64,000 nt of DNA, taken from assembly GCA_015501585.1 (NCBI GenBank), contig JADNRY010000027.1, positions 310,001 through 374,000 on the forward strand, read 5' to 3'. The notes under the pieces were generated by a model. The model was not told the origin of the DNA and ran no database searches. It saw only the letters and a program-made list of their open reading frames with translations. The stretch is from Rhodocollybia butyracea. Its lineage: Eukaryota > Basidiomycota > Agaricomycetes > Agaricales > Omphalotaceae. Within the stretch, counting starts at the first letter, position 1. The number at the start of each line of letters is the position of its first letter. The translations under genes were made by a program, and so were the position numbers. Shown piece by piece: positions 1 to 9,856 of the stretch.

Positions 1-2
1 GC

Positions 3-893
3 TCTGCCACGACTTATGGCAATGGAGGTGGAAAAGCGACGACTATACCTTCTGGGCAGATATTCTCGGGCAGATCCCAAGGCGGAGGCACTAGGAATCA
101 GGTTTTCGGCACCAGGTAAATCTAGGTACAATTCGTGGGTCAGTATAACGTTGCTTAAAGTTGTAACTTTTACTAGTACGTATGGAAGTGGATACCCTGG
201 TTTCACTACAAGAGGCGTCGCGAACCGAGGCTTTCCATTTTTCTTCTGGCCCATAGTTTGGGGAGGAGCTGCAGCCGGAGGAGGCGCGTATCTCTTTGAT
301 TCTTCTGAGGTAAGTAATCTCTGCTCCGATTCCACCATCTACATATACGAAAATCTAACTTTTTTCCCTAGTATGGCACGCCAGATAATTCGTCCCGTCC
401 CGGAGGTCCAATGATGACTTCAACATTTGTCTCCTCCTCTTCAACTTCCTCCAACGCCACCCTCTCCCCAACAACATTCCACGTTCTCGCAGATAACACT
501 ACACTAATCTCCCTCATCTCCGCAATAACCACAAACTGCTCCTCCAACATCAACGCTTCCCTCTCGTCCTCCAACACCTCCAATCCCAGCGCATACAACT
601 CCTCAGATCCAAACGCGCCGCACCCAGAGTCGGCGATAGAGTATTATCGCGCAAGCAGTGTCGTGCTAACGCTGAACGGGTATAATAATTCTGCCGCGCT
701 GAGTAATGACACGTCTGCTCCGAATACCCCGATACCGAGTGGGATTGATACGAATCTCGAGAACTGTTTGAACCAGACGATTGGGGCTGCTGTACCGCTT
801 ATTGATGGAGCTATGGCTAGAGGTGCGGGGAGTATCGAAGGTATTGGGCTACTGTCGCTCTTTATTATTTTGTTCCAGGTTTTGTCGTTTTGA
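3..893 (+). CDS. Secreted Ser/Asn-rich surface protein, 3' part of gene
   Basis: Partial gene whose start lies before the window. Exons 3-115, 177-309 and 372-893 join in one frame across two GT-AG introns of 61 and 62 bases. The protein has a Gly/Ser/Thr-rich first part, then a conserved-looking block with GFPFFFWPIVWGG followed by a Gly/Ala run and YLF (exon 2), then RPGGPMMTSTF, FHVLADNTTLISLI and a long Ser/Asn/Thr-rich stretch with many N-x-S/T sites and two Cys (NCSSN, ENCLNQT). It ends in a hydrophobic tail (GIGLLSLFIILFQVLSF) right at the stop, which fits a GPI-anchor signal or a terminal membrane segment. I recall this block order from conserved basidiomycete secreted proteins of unknown function; that is memory, not a search. 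Extracellular or wall location is inferred. Confidence 0.75.
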
Positions 894-895
894 TT

Positions 896-1056
896 GTGGT
901 TAGGCTACGGATTTGAGTATTATACACGTATAGTAGATAACGTATAATATTATTACTGAACGTTTGAACGTTTGACGATGGATTATCGATCAATCAACAG
1001 CTATGCTGCAAGCTTCCCAGTGATGTCATTCCAGCAACATAAGGTACGGAGACGCT
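896..1056. repeat. Duplicated segment, copy A (interrupted)
   Basis: From GTGGTTAGGCTACG onward this segment is repeated at about 2422-2660 with scattered differences (shared blocks include ATTACTGAACGTTTGA, GACGATGG and GTCATTCCAGCAACATAAG). Copy A is broken by the 540-base element at 1066-1605 and resumes at 1606 (CCGAAAATGTGGAAACC, GATATTAGAACA), whereas copy B is uninterrupted. It appears to be part of the unit that was duplicated along with the tRNA-His genes. Confidence 0.7.
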
Positions 1057-1065
1057 CCGAAAATG

Positions 1066-1605
1066 GCAAATGCAGTCCCCACAAACTTTACATAAGCATT
1101 GCATAACCCTCTCACAGCAATTAGCCGATATATTTAGGCTACATCTTCAATGAAACGTACTGCTTTAGTGTAGTGGTTATCGTGTCACACTTGTTGTAAT
1201 AAGCTTGAGGCTCGCTGTTCAATTTTCGCTTTTGGCAATTTTTTTTCTCCGTTATACAACTTTGCTAGGTAGCCGCTAGCGTTAGGTTAGGTTAGGTCAG
1301 GTTAGGCGTTAGGGTTTTTACGCCCGCGCGCAGCGCGGGTTGTTTAGGGTTCGGGGTTGGGTCAGTTAGGGTTCGGGGCTGGGTCAGTTAGGGTTCGGGG
1401 TTGGTTGGTTAGGGTTCGGGGCTAGGTTTAGGGTTAGGCGGGGGTCCGGGGGCAGCGCCCCGCTTTAGCGTTAGGGTTGAGAATATATACCAGGCCGGAG
1501 GCCTCTCAGTTTAGATTAACAGCCTGAGCGTGCAATTAAGCGCCAGGATCATAGCCACGGATTGTTATGTAACGCTTATGTAAAGTTTGTGGGGACTGCA
1601 TTTGC
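1066..1605. mobile_element. 540-bp terminal-inverted-repeat element (MITE-like)
   Basis: The first and last 42 bases are inverted repeats with two mismatches (ends GCAAATGCAGTCCCCACAAA...). The element is flanked by a direct repeat CCGAAAATG at 1057-1065 and 1606-1614, which reads as a 9-base target-site duplication. If the TIR is taken to start GGCAAATGC, the duplication is 7 bases. The related segment near 2620 has an empty site (CCGAAAATATGG). There is no transposase, so the element is non-autonomous. The interior holds a Pol III-like A-box stretch near 1165-1185 and a TTAGGG-rich tract. A 9-base duplication would suit a Mutator-like element, but the superfamily is not decided. Confidence 0.8.
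1283..1480 (+). repeat. Telomere-like and 20-bp tandem repeats inside the TIR element
   Basis: GTTAGGTTAGGTCAGGTTAGG is followed by several copies of a roughly 20-base unit GTCAGTTAGGGTTCGGGG(T/C)TG and further TTAGGGTTAGG. GC-rich palindromes (CCCGCGCGCAGCGCGGG, GGGGGCAGCGCCCC) lie between them. TTAGGG is the usual fungal telomere unit. The copies are degenerate and lie within the mobile element, so they were probably carried in with it. Confidence 0.7.
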
Positions 1606-1745
1606 CCGAAAATGTGGAAACCTTGTACGCTGATATTAGAACAGCTCCAAAAAATCCGGGAAAGTCATTGAGAGGGAGGATTGCTTACAAGAGTTTCTGT
1701 AGACTTGTGCGTACAATAAGAGACTGGATGCTACAAAGTATTAAC

Positions 1746-1843
1746 GTCCCCGTCGATTAGTGGTTAGATCATCACGTTGTGGTTGCGAAAACATCGTGGA
1801 TTTAGCAACCGTGAAGACGCAGGCTCGACTCCTGCCAGGGACA
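1746..1843 (+). tRNA. tRNA-His(GTG), intron-containing, copy 1
   Basis: Cloverleaf: acceptor GTCCCCG/CAGGGAC with one C-A mismatch and discriminator A; D-arm GATT-AGTGGTTA-GATC; anticodon stem TCACG/CGTGA with loop TTGTGG+C (anticodon 1779-1781); T-arm GCAGG-CTCGACT-CCTGC. A 26-base intron (1783-1808) sits after position 37, the canonical place. A T-run terminator follows at about 1868. All five copies have nearly the same mature sequence. Confidence 0.85.
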
Positions 1844-2222
1844 TCGCACTCGATGATGTTGGATGCATTTTTTCTTTCTTCTTCTTCTTCTTTTGTACAG
1901 TTCTACTCCTGAGATACTGCAAACAATTTGTAAAGCTGTGCCTGCCATAAGCCATAAGAGACTGGATGGTACACAGTGATATTGAGTGGGGTAGCTGTAG
2001 GCTATGGATTTGAGTATATATATACAATGGCAACCGCCCCGCAGTTCAAGGCTCAACAGAACAAACAAAATGTTCGCCCGAAACCTCTTCCTTTGAGTGC
2101 CTGTCCGAAGCTATCGTATATCAGAACGATTCTATACATAACCAATTAGTATCTTGTAGTATAAAATTAGGACAAGAAATTAGGACAAGAAAAAAAATAT
2201 TACACCTTTGGTCTACATTTAG

Positions 2223-2322
2223 TGTCCCTGGCAGGAGTCGAGCCTGCGTCTTCACGGTTGTTTAAGTTTCAATCAAATCAATTAACCACAACGTGATGAT
2301 CTAACCACTAATCGACGGGGAC
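2223..2322 (-). tRNA. tRNA-His(GTG), intron-containing, copy 2 (inverted)
   Basis: Same mature sequence as copy 1 but on the opposite strand, with a different 28-base A/T-rich intron (2258-2285) at the canonical position. Anticodon at 2287-2289 (complement). The A-run at 2190-2198 on + is a T-run terminator for this strand. It is flanked by inverted duplicated sequence relative to its neighbours. Confidence 0.85.
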
Positions 2323-2795
2323 ATTGCTAACTTGGAGGTAGTGGTCCAATTGTGTAGAATATGTAGGTTGGAAACTATCGCTCCATTTCTGGTTATAATA
2401 TTTTTTTAATATCGTTTTCACTGTGGTTAGGCTACGCGTGTGAACCTGCGAAGTATTACCAAGAGTATTACACGCATATAGTAGGCAACGTTTAATACAC
2501 ATTACTGAACGTTTGACTGACTGACGATGGACTATCGATTAATCAAGATTCAACAACTAGGCTGCTAGCAATGTCATTCCAGCAACATAAGTTGTTTTAT
2601 TGCAGGTTATGGAGACACTCCGAAAATATGGAAATCCTTTCCTTTGCCGATATTAGAACATATTAGAACAACAAAAATCCGGGAGCCCTATTGGAGCTCA
2701 CAAATAATTTCCACCTATTGTCCCACACTAATTATCCCTATCTGTAGTCTGTAGAGGTACATACCATATGAGCCTGGATGCTACACAATGATAAC

Positions 2796-2899
2796 GTCCC
2801 CGTCGATTAGTGGTTAGATCATCACGTTGTGGTTTCCCTGTCTTGTGGATAGTAAATTTAGCAACCGTGGAGACGCAGGCTCGACTCCTGCCAGGGACA
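2796..2899 (+). tRNA. tRNA-His(GTG), intron-containing, copy 3
   Basis: Same cloverleaf; the anticodon stem 3' strand is CGTGG, giving a T-G wobble with TCACG. The intron is 42 bases (2833-2874) and unrelated in sequence to those of copies 1 and 2 apart from its last part, TTTAGCAA, shared with copy 1. Anticodon 2829-2831. A T-run lies downstream near 2925. Confidence 0.85.
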
Positions 2900-3277
2900 A
2901 TGCATTTGATGGTGTTGTATTCATTTTTCTCTTTCTTCTTGTTTTGTACTTATAATTGGTTATGCGTGATAGTTTCAGACCTTCGTGGGACCTTAGACCA
3001 TCTATAGTACTACAGTACTACTCCTGAGATCAACCTCTACTCCTGAGATCAACCTGAGATGCTGCATGTTGGTATGAGCCGAGACGCTGTACATAGTTTA
3101 CGGTCCGTAGTCACATGTTACGTCAATTGCTTGTCTTAATACCACGTCGTCGTTTATCGTTCGCGTCCTTTTGTGGATATCCCGGGTCTAAAGTCTAACA
3201 CTGCACAACAAGCCCTAGGGCCATTAGAGTTGTGCCTGCCATAAGCCATAAGAGACTGGATGGTACACAGTGGTAAT

Positions 3278-3383
3278 GTCCCCGTCGATTAGTGGTTAGA
3301 TCATTACGTTGTGGTAGTGATCTGGAAAGGCGGTACTGAATTTGGCAACCGTGAAGACGCAGGCTCGACTCCTGCCAGGGACA
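3278..3383 (+). tRNA. tRNA-His(GTG), intron-containing, copy 4
   Basis: Same cloverleaf; the anticodon stem begins TTACG (T-G wobble with CGTGA). Intron of 34 bases (3315-3348). Anticodon 3311-3313. Very similar to copy 5, including intron and downstream sequence, so these two are the most recent duplicates. Confidence 0.85.
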
Positions 3384-3612
3384 TTCTCCTATGACGATAA
3401 CAAGAACTACAACAATGACGTTGGTGACATTATAATGATATACATTTTTCTTTCTTCTTTTGTACATATCATTGGTTATGCGTGATAGTTTCAGACCTTT
3501 GTGGGAACCTAGACGGTCTACAGTAAGTACTACAGAGATGACGCACGACGAGAATGCCATTTGTAGAGTTGTGTGGGTACCATAAGAGAGTGGATGCTAC
3601 ACAGTGGATAAC

Positions 3613-3718
3613 GTCCCCGTCGATTAGTGGTTAGATCATTACGTTGTGGTAGTGATCTGGAAAGGCAGTACTGAATTTGGCAACCGTGAAGACGCAGGCT
3701 CGACTCCTGCCAGGGACA
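3613..3718 (+). tRNA. tRNA-His(GTG), intron-containing, copy 5
   Basis: Nearly identical to copy 4, with one base different in the 34-base intron (3650-3683). Anticodon 3646-3648. The repeat unit that follows (shared TTATGCGTGATAGTTTCAGACCTTTG-like sequence) is interrupted at 3819 by the copia LTR. Confidence 0.85.
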
Positions 3719-3818
3719 TTCTCCTATGACGATAACAAGAACTACATATGCATTTTTTCTTTCTTTCTTCCTCTTTTCTACTTATCATTAGTTATACAAT
3801 AGTGTCAGACCTTTGCGG

Positions 3819-4336
3819 TGTAGAAACAGCGGTCAGTCAACACAAGGTTGACAGCATACTCACCTGAGAGTGTCAGGATGTTACAGGAGTTTGTAAGAGT
3901 GCTTGTTGAGAGCAGAACAAGTGTCCAGACGAATAGTAGGATTCTTGGTTATTGTTACAGGAAAATATCTACAGTATTTATACTACAGAATATAATAAAC
4001 CCTATAACAATGTATGAGTCTACTTGAGTCGTACTGCTAAACATAGTGCATATACATGTGCATAATGTACCCTAGAAGATGGAGTCCATATGGTAATTCT
4101 GATAGGTATTGTTCATAGGTACTGCAAGGCAGCGTACAAGCTATGTATCATAAGACTAATAGCGAATGGCATAATTGACTACATCTATACGAACCTGCGT
4201 AGAGGCTGCATCTAGTGTTTGAGGGTGAGTTTCAACATAGCATATATCGACAGTTCATCGATCGTATAGCAAGTGCATCTAGTCGACTCACATTACTGAT
4301 TAGATACGACTCATAAGCGGTAATCTAGTTTCAACA
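3819..4336 (-). mobile_element. Copia 3' LTR (518 bp)
   Basis: On the - strand the LTR begins TGTTGAAAC and ends GTTTCTACA, so both ends carry near-matching inverted TG...CA termini. A polypurine tract (AGCGAGGGGGAG on the - strand) lies immediately before it at 4337-4348. A TATAAATA box on the - strand is at 3975-3982. It interrupts the last tRNA-His repeat unit. No matching 5' LTR is present at the other end, so the target duplication cannot be verified. Confidence 0.75.
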
Positions 4337-4431
4337 CTCCCCCTCGCTAAGAATTGTAGCTAAGAAGTATAATTTTTATCGACTTTAAACGGCATTATAG
4401 TTTATAGACATATTGCACAGTCTATAGCGAA

Positions 4432-6255
4432 TCAATTAAAGAGAATTCCAAGACTGTTGCGGAATTTCTGAAATTTGACAAGTGCAAGGTTCTTCGTGAG
4501 AAGATCTGCAACATTATCATCAGTAGGAACATAGAAGAGTTCTATTTCTTTTGATTCAATGCGTTCTCTGATATAATGATATCGTATATCAATATGCTTG
4601 GTTCTTCTTTCTTGTACAGGATTAGATCCCAGAAAGATTGATCCTTGATTATCACCACATAAGGGCAATACAGCGATAGTAATTCCGATCTCAGAAAAGA
4701 GAGACTTGAGCCACATAAGTTGTCTACATGAATCAGATAAAGCCATGTATTCAGCTTCAGTCGATGAAAGAGCAACTGTTTTCTGTTTATGAGAAGTCCA
4801 GCAGATTGGACCTGTGGCAAGTTTGATAATCATCCCAGTATGGGATTTTCGATCATCTGGATCTGACGCCCAGTCAGAATCACAATAGGCTAAGAAGCCA
4901 TGGTCAGATCTACCATCAAAGACAAGTACGTAAGTAGAAGTCCCAATTAAGTAGCGCACAATGTAAAGTGCTTTGGCCAGGTGGTCTGGGTTTGGATTCG
5001 CCGAATACTGTGAGAGTTTTATAACGGCATAAGCAATGTCGGGTCGGGTGCCTAGCATCAGATACAATAAAGATCCAATTACGCTTTGGAAGCGTTGTCT
5101 AAGTTTGGCATCTACACGACCAGTGTTTGCACGAGGAACCCAGGATGAAGGTAATGGGGTTGGGGTGGCTTTGGCGTTAGTTAATCCAAAACGTTCTATG
5201 ACCTTTCGAAGATAAGGTTGTTGGTCAAGTGTTAAGACACGTTTGGAACGATCCCGTGTAATCCGCATTCCAAGGAACTCAGTTGGTTCTCCTAGATCAC
5301 GACATTCCCATAATTTCATAAACTCGTTTTTCTTTTTAAGAACAAGATCTTTGTCCTTGCCAAGAAAGAGTGCGTCATCAACATAGATGATGGCAGTTAC
5401 GGTTTTGCCATTTGATTTAAAGACGTATACACCAGCATCTGAAGAGCAGCGCTTAAATCCCAATTTTCCCATGGAGGCGTTACATTCCTTCCACCAGGAT
5501 AAGCTAGCTTGTTTCAGTCCGTATAATGCACGATGTAACCGCCATACTTTCGGTGTGCCTTCTTTAATGAAGTCTTTAGGTTGTTCCATGTAGATCTCTT
5601 CATCTAGCTTGCCATAAAGAAAAGCCTGTTTGACGTCAAGAGCCTGGATTTCCCAGTCCTCTAATGCGGCTAAAGCTAGGAGAGTTCGTACAGTTTCAAA
5701 CCGGGCAACCGGTGAGAACAACTCATTATAATCCACACCTTCTACTTGTGAAAAACCTTTTGCTACGAGTCGGGCTTTATAGCGACCATCAGATTTTTTA
5801 GTAAAAACCCATCGACAACGGATAGGTTTGCGACCTTTTGGTAGATCAACTACTTCAAAGACATTTCGTTTCTTCAAACCATCGATCTCATCTTTGCATG
5901 CTTGATCCCATTTCTTTCTTTCAGCAGATGGTAAATGACGATATGATGTTGGAGAAATCCAATTATCAGGATTATTCCTAGCGGCTTTGTGTTTAGCCGG
6001 TATCATTTCACTGTCAAGATCTGTGATAAAAGATGATTCTTCTAGAGAATCGGAGATTGCTTGCGAAAGAAGGTATTTTTGTAATTCAACTCCCCCTTCC
6101 TGAGCTAGTTTAGTCAGAAGTGCTTCCTCTTCTATGTCAGAATCCGGAGTAGCGCCGGGAGGTGGCGGTGTGACCATACGGTCATCAGGATTCAATGGAC
6201 GTGGTGGTGGAACCAGTGGCGGAACTTGATCAGGAACTATATTGCGAGCAGGCAC
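4432..6255 (-). pseudogene. Copia pol, reverse transcriptase and RNase H part
   Basis: 607-codon open frame. After a Pro-rich linker it contains the copia RT: NVFEVVDLPKGRKPIRCRWV, VAKGFSQVEGVDY, QALDVKQAFLYGKLDEEIYM, LYGLKQASLSWW and catalytic IIYVDDALFLG, then RNase H with VALSSTEAEYMALSD and a C-terminal block with KHIDIRYHYIRERI, DNVADLLTKNL. The RT domain itself looks intact. It is joined to the upstream linker and integrase only through frameshifts near 6240 and 6665, so the polyprotein is broken. Function when intact: reverse transcription of the retrotransposon RNA in cytoplasmic particles. Confidence 0.85.
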
Positions 6256-6665
6256 AAGTCCATGTCTAGCGTGTCCAAAGCGCTCAGCACGTTCTTCACG
6301 ATCAGCTTGTTGGCTCCAAGTGCCAGCGTGGGTATCATGCCAGGGCGCAAGGGTGCACGGCGTTCTCTAGTGGGGTTCACACATTTCCATGCTTCAACGT
6401 CTTCAGGACGGTAGCTGAATGGATTAGGATCGGGAGCAGGTGGTGAAGGGTCTCTTGCTTGAGGTGGAGGGGTGGGTGATCGAGAGGGTACCGGAGGATT
6501 GGGATTTGGAGCATCATCATCAGCAGGCAGATCTGGATCTGGGCCAGCTGGTGGACTGTGCGGTCTATTATCCGGTTCAGTAAACGGTTGTGTTAGATCT
6601 TCCGGGAATTCCGGATCAAATGGAATGTCTGCACCATTACCATTTGAAGGTTGCGAAGGTTTCAC
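6237..6665 (-). pseudogene. Copia pol, Pro-rich linker between integrase and RT
   Basis: Low-complexity Pro/Asp-rich segment (PDNRPHSPPAGPDPDLPADD and similar) ending in VEAWKCVNPTRERRAPLRPG. It lies in a frame different from both neighbours and overlaps each by a few bases, so one-base shifts near 6665 and 6240 separate it. Such linkers between integrase and RT are common in copia polyproteins. Confidence 0.7.
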
Positions 6666-7830
6666 AGGCGTGGGGCAACAGGTATAGCGGGTTTTACTCC
6701 AGAATCAGATTCGGATTTGCACCGTGGAAACCATTTCTCATAGAAAGTTGCTTGTGCAGCATGCACTACGGAATTATCGCTACGCATGAATAGATATCCT
6801 TTGCTTCCTTGGTCATATCCAATGAAAGTCATCGCTTCAGAGTGTGGGGATTGTTTATTTTTTCGCTTGTCAATAGGAATAAAGACATAAGCGCCACAGC
6901 CAAAGGTTCTGAAGTACGAGACATCAGGTTTCTTTTTGAGAAAACCTTCAATTGGTGTCTTCCAGTTCAATCGACGGATCGGTGTGCGGTTATACACATG
7001 TACTCCTGTGGAATATGAGAATTGCCACCAGGACTCCGGGCAGCATGCATGGTGTCGCATGGCTTCGGATTTTTCCATGAGTGTACGGTTGATACGTTCC
7101 GCTCTACCATTCTGTTGATGAACATAAGGTTCGGACATTTGAATATCAATACCCTCAGACTTGAGAAAGGAAGTAAATTCCTTTGAGATAAGTTCTCCCC
7201 CTCGATCAATGCGGAAACGCACAAGTTTGCGTCCAGTTTGTTTTTCAGCCCAAGATTTGAAATCCTTGAAGGCTTGAAACGCTTCTGATTTTTGTTGCAG
7301 CATGATCAAAGTAGCATGAGAAGAGCAGTCATCCAGCAGAGTGATCACAAATTTAAATTTATGATAAGAGACGGTTGGAATTTCAACCAAATCTGCGTGA
7401 ATTAAATCCATAGGGTTGGATGCTCGTTTCTTGGACTTAGGATATGCTTTGGAGGCAGTCTTTCCAAGCGCGCAACCTTTGCATGGAGATTCTTTATCTG
7501 GTATCGACAACTTAGGTAGTCCATTGACATTTCCAGGAGCATTGCGTAATATGACATCACCGGGATGTGCAAAACGGTTATGCCAGGTGTTAAAATCATT
7601 AGGAGATGATATCATGCTTTTTGGGTTGCTACTAATATTTGGAATCTACATCAAATTTCAGTCAAATTTAGCAAACAATATACCTTTCACCTGAAGGATA
7701 CTTACTTGGCCTTTGCGCAAGGCATATACTACAGTATGGGCACTCTACAAGGTGTCATCTACTAGGTCTGTAAGTATTTAGTAAGGAAATACAGAGTATG
7801 ATACTGACACTAGATCCAGAGTTGTGTATT
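6662..7830 (-). pseudogene. Copia pol, GAG-pre-integrase and integrase, 5' truncated
   Basis: The open part (6662-7615) starts with a GAG-pre-integrase motif (WHNRFAHPG, CKGCALGK) and continues with the integrase core: DLVEIPT...VITLLDDCSSH (first Asp), VRFRIDRGGELISKEF (second Asp) and HQQNGRAERINRTL (Glu). Above 7615 the same frame can be followed with several stops to about 7800 (LRKGQVSILQVKGILF). Gag, protease and the 5' LTR were not found, so the element is truncated at its 5' end. Confidence 0.8.
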
Positions 7831-7965
7831 CTAGTTTCAAAGCGTTGTATCACAACATTATTGAACTGGCAAGAGCCTTGGATTCTTATGTCCAAAAGTC
7901 ACCAAGTCAAAAAATTAAAATAGACTCAGGCAGAGAACAGAATCTCAGCAGCATCTCCGAACACA

Positions 7966-8042
7966 TATCCCTGGCTGGGAGTCGAACCCAGCTTTCGTGC
8001 GGTACAACCACTATGTCTTAACTCATGACAGGCGCGCGTACT
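7966..8042 (-). pseudogene. tRNA-like remnant (intact T-arm) next to LINE 5' end
   Basis: On the - strand GCTGGGTTCGACTCCCAGC forms a perfect T-arm with a canonical B-box, followed by CCAGGGA like a tRNA 3' end. Upstream, TGTC...GACA could form an anticodon stem, but no matching acceptor 5' strand is visible: the LINE begins at about 8043, exactly where it should be. This could be a tRNA gene cut by LINE insertion, or a tRNA-derived fragment. The amino acid is not assigned. Confidence 0.45.
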
Positions 8043-8219
8043 AACCGCCACCATCGATTTCTCCAGATCGACTTAACGGCCGCCACGACACTATATCTGC
8101 CTCAGACAACTCTTACTTGTTAACACTAACACTCACTGTGCCTCGGAATACTATTTTCACCACACAGCGACGATTTATATCTGAAACATTCTGAGACACG
8201 ACCAGCCTTCACTCACAAA

Positions 8220-9802
8220 ATGGCCAAAACTATTCAAGAACTCATCGAGGATGCCGTTAACGCAAACAGGGCACGAGAGCGGTATGTACCCCATGCCCAA
8301 TCGCAAGGCGCAAGCACTTCATCCGGGACAACTGGTACAACGGGTAACCCACCCTCCGCTACCCCTCTTCCTCCTCCTGCTCCTTCATCTGACCGGTCTT
8401 TGGTCAGGCAGTCCGCTGCGTCATTCTCCCATCGTGAATCAGGCGCCGACACTGAAACACAACCGGAAACCGCTTCTAGTACCTCTCAGAACATTACCAC
8501 CATCGGTTCCTCAGGAAAAGCCTCAAAAAAGCCGACTTCTGCCCAGTCCTCCACCGCCGGACCCTCACAAAAGGCACCAACAAAGACTGTCTCTTCCCAG
8601 TCCTCCTTCAATCTTCCCTCGCTGCACTACCCACCGAACTCGAGGCTCATTCCTAACACCATGGGCACCAAGGAATCCGCCACTGCGGCCAGATATCGTT
8701 GTGATAGCAATGATCTTTGCCTCGAAGGCATGATTCGGACGGAAACAGCAGCCACAAGGGAACATATCCAAAACCTCAGAGACAGCCTTCGACAGCACGA
8801 GGATAGCCACCAGAGCGCTCACCGCGATCTCGTACAAGACAACTTGGTCACTCACGAGGATGTCGACAACCTGCAGAAGCGTGTACATGATCTGGAGAGT
8901 ACTAGAGGATCCTACGACTTCGTCTATCGCCGCCTGGATCAATTAGAGCAACGCATCCCAGACCCAAGCCAACCTCCTCTCACATATGTCCGTACAAGCC
9001 AAGCTATATTTCCTCCACCTCCTCTGGGACCTTCGGCCTCTACTGACCATCTGCCCTCCCACTCATCGGACATTTTTAGTGACGTGGATGTGTCGGAAAT
9101 GGGACCGGATCCTCCTCGCTACCAGTCGACACCGCCATCCGCGCGGCTTCTCCCAGCTGCTTCGCCTCACCAACTGCCTCTTCCTCTTCCATCCGGTCGC
9201 CAACGGCGTCATTCGCTCCACAAATGCAGATGGATGCCAATTCATCTCTTTTTCAACGCCTTGGATCTACTCCGCCTCTGAACATTGGCCCTACGGACTC
9301 TTCTAGCGACCTCATGGCGACGGACCAAGACTACCATATCTCTCCTCCAATGCCACCGTTTGTAACCCCTGACAGTACCCCGTCGCCAAACTCCACACCT
9401 CTGGTGGACCGTATTTCCCAACGGCCTGGGACACCGTCACCGATTCCAGAACGTCAACCTAAACGTCGAAAGATCGGCACATCTCCATCTGGGTCCTCTA
9501 TCACACACTATGGCATACCGGGATCTGTAGTACGCATTTCAACCAGAACTGCGAGATTCCACAGCAGGGATAGAGCTCTCCGTGCCTTTTTCCAGACCTG
9601 GTTTGAGAGACTTGACAACGCGGCTACTCCCCTGATGTTCCCTTACCACATTGCACATGTGGGACCCGCACGGCGCCATGTACGCCTTTTCTTCAATAGC
9701 CCAGCCCAGGCAGGACTATTTGTCGATGCTTGGAATAGTCATCGCGCATTGATCGTCAATAATGCCGCCTTCAACATCACTCTCCAACCAGCCTCTGAAT
9801 GA
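8220..9802 (+). pseudogene. LINE 1 ORF1 (nucleocapsid-like), frameshifted
   Basis: Starts MAKTIQELIEDAVNANRARE. A Ser/Thr/Pro-rich disordered region is followed by a likely coiled coil (TREHIQNLRDSLRQHEDSHQ to YRRLDQLEQRI), a second Pro/Ser-rich region, then in another frame (from about 9150 to 9802) a C-terminal RRM-like domain (FQTWFERLD, HVRLFFNSPAQAGLFVDAWN, FNITLQPASE). The frame changes near 9140-9150. LINE 2 is also shifted at this very spot, but by a different net indel. Coiled coil plus RRM-like domain is the usual build of LINE ORF1 proteins that bind the element RNA. Confidence 0.8.
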
Positions 9803-9856
9803 CGGTTAGGGGTGGGGAAGACTGAGATTGACTGCGTACCCTCTCCTCACCATGTT

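Noticed and set aside
1160..1235. tRNA-Val-like sequence (TAGTGTAGTGGTTATC) inside the TIR element
   Set aside because: It has a good A-box-like stretch, but the B-box (GCTGTTCAATTTTC) and stems do not fit a cloverleaf, so I mention it only as a Pol III-like remnant.
5387..5593. Short + strand ORFs within the copia, LINE and gypsy regions (for example 5387-5593, 8234-8452, 16230-16727, 52963-53707)
   Set aside because: All are antisense or out-of-frame shadows of recognisable retroelement coding sequence.
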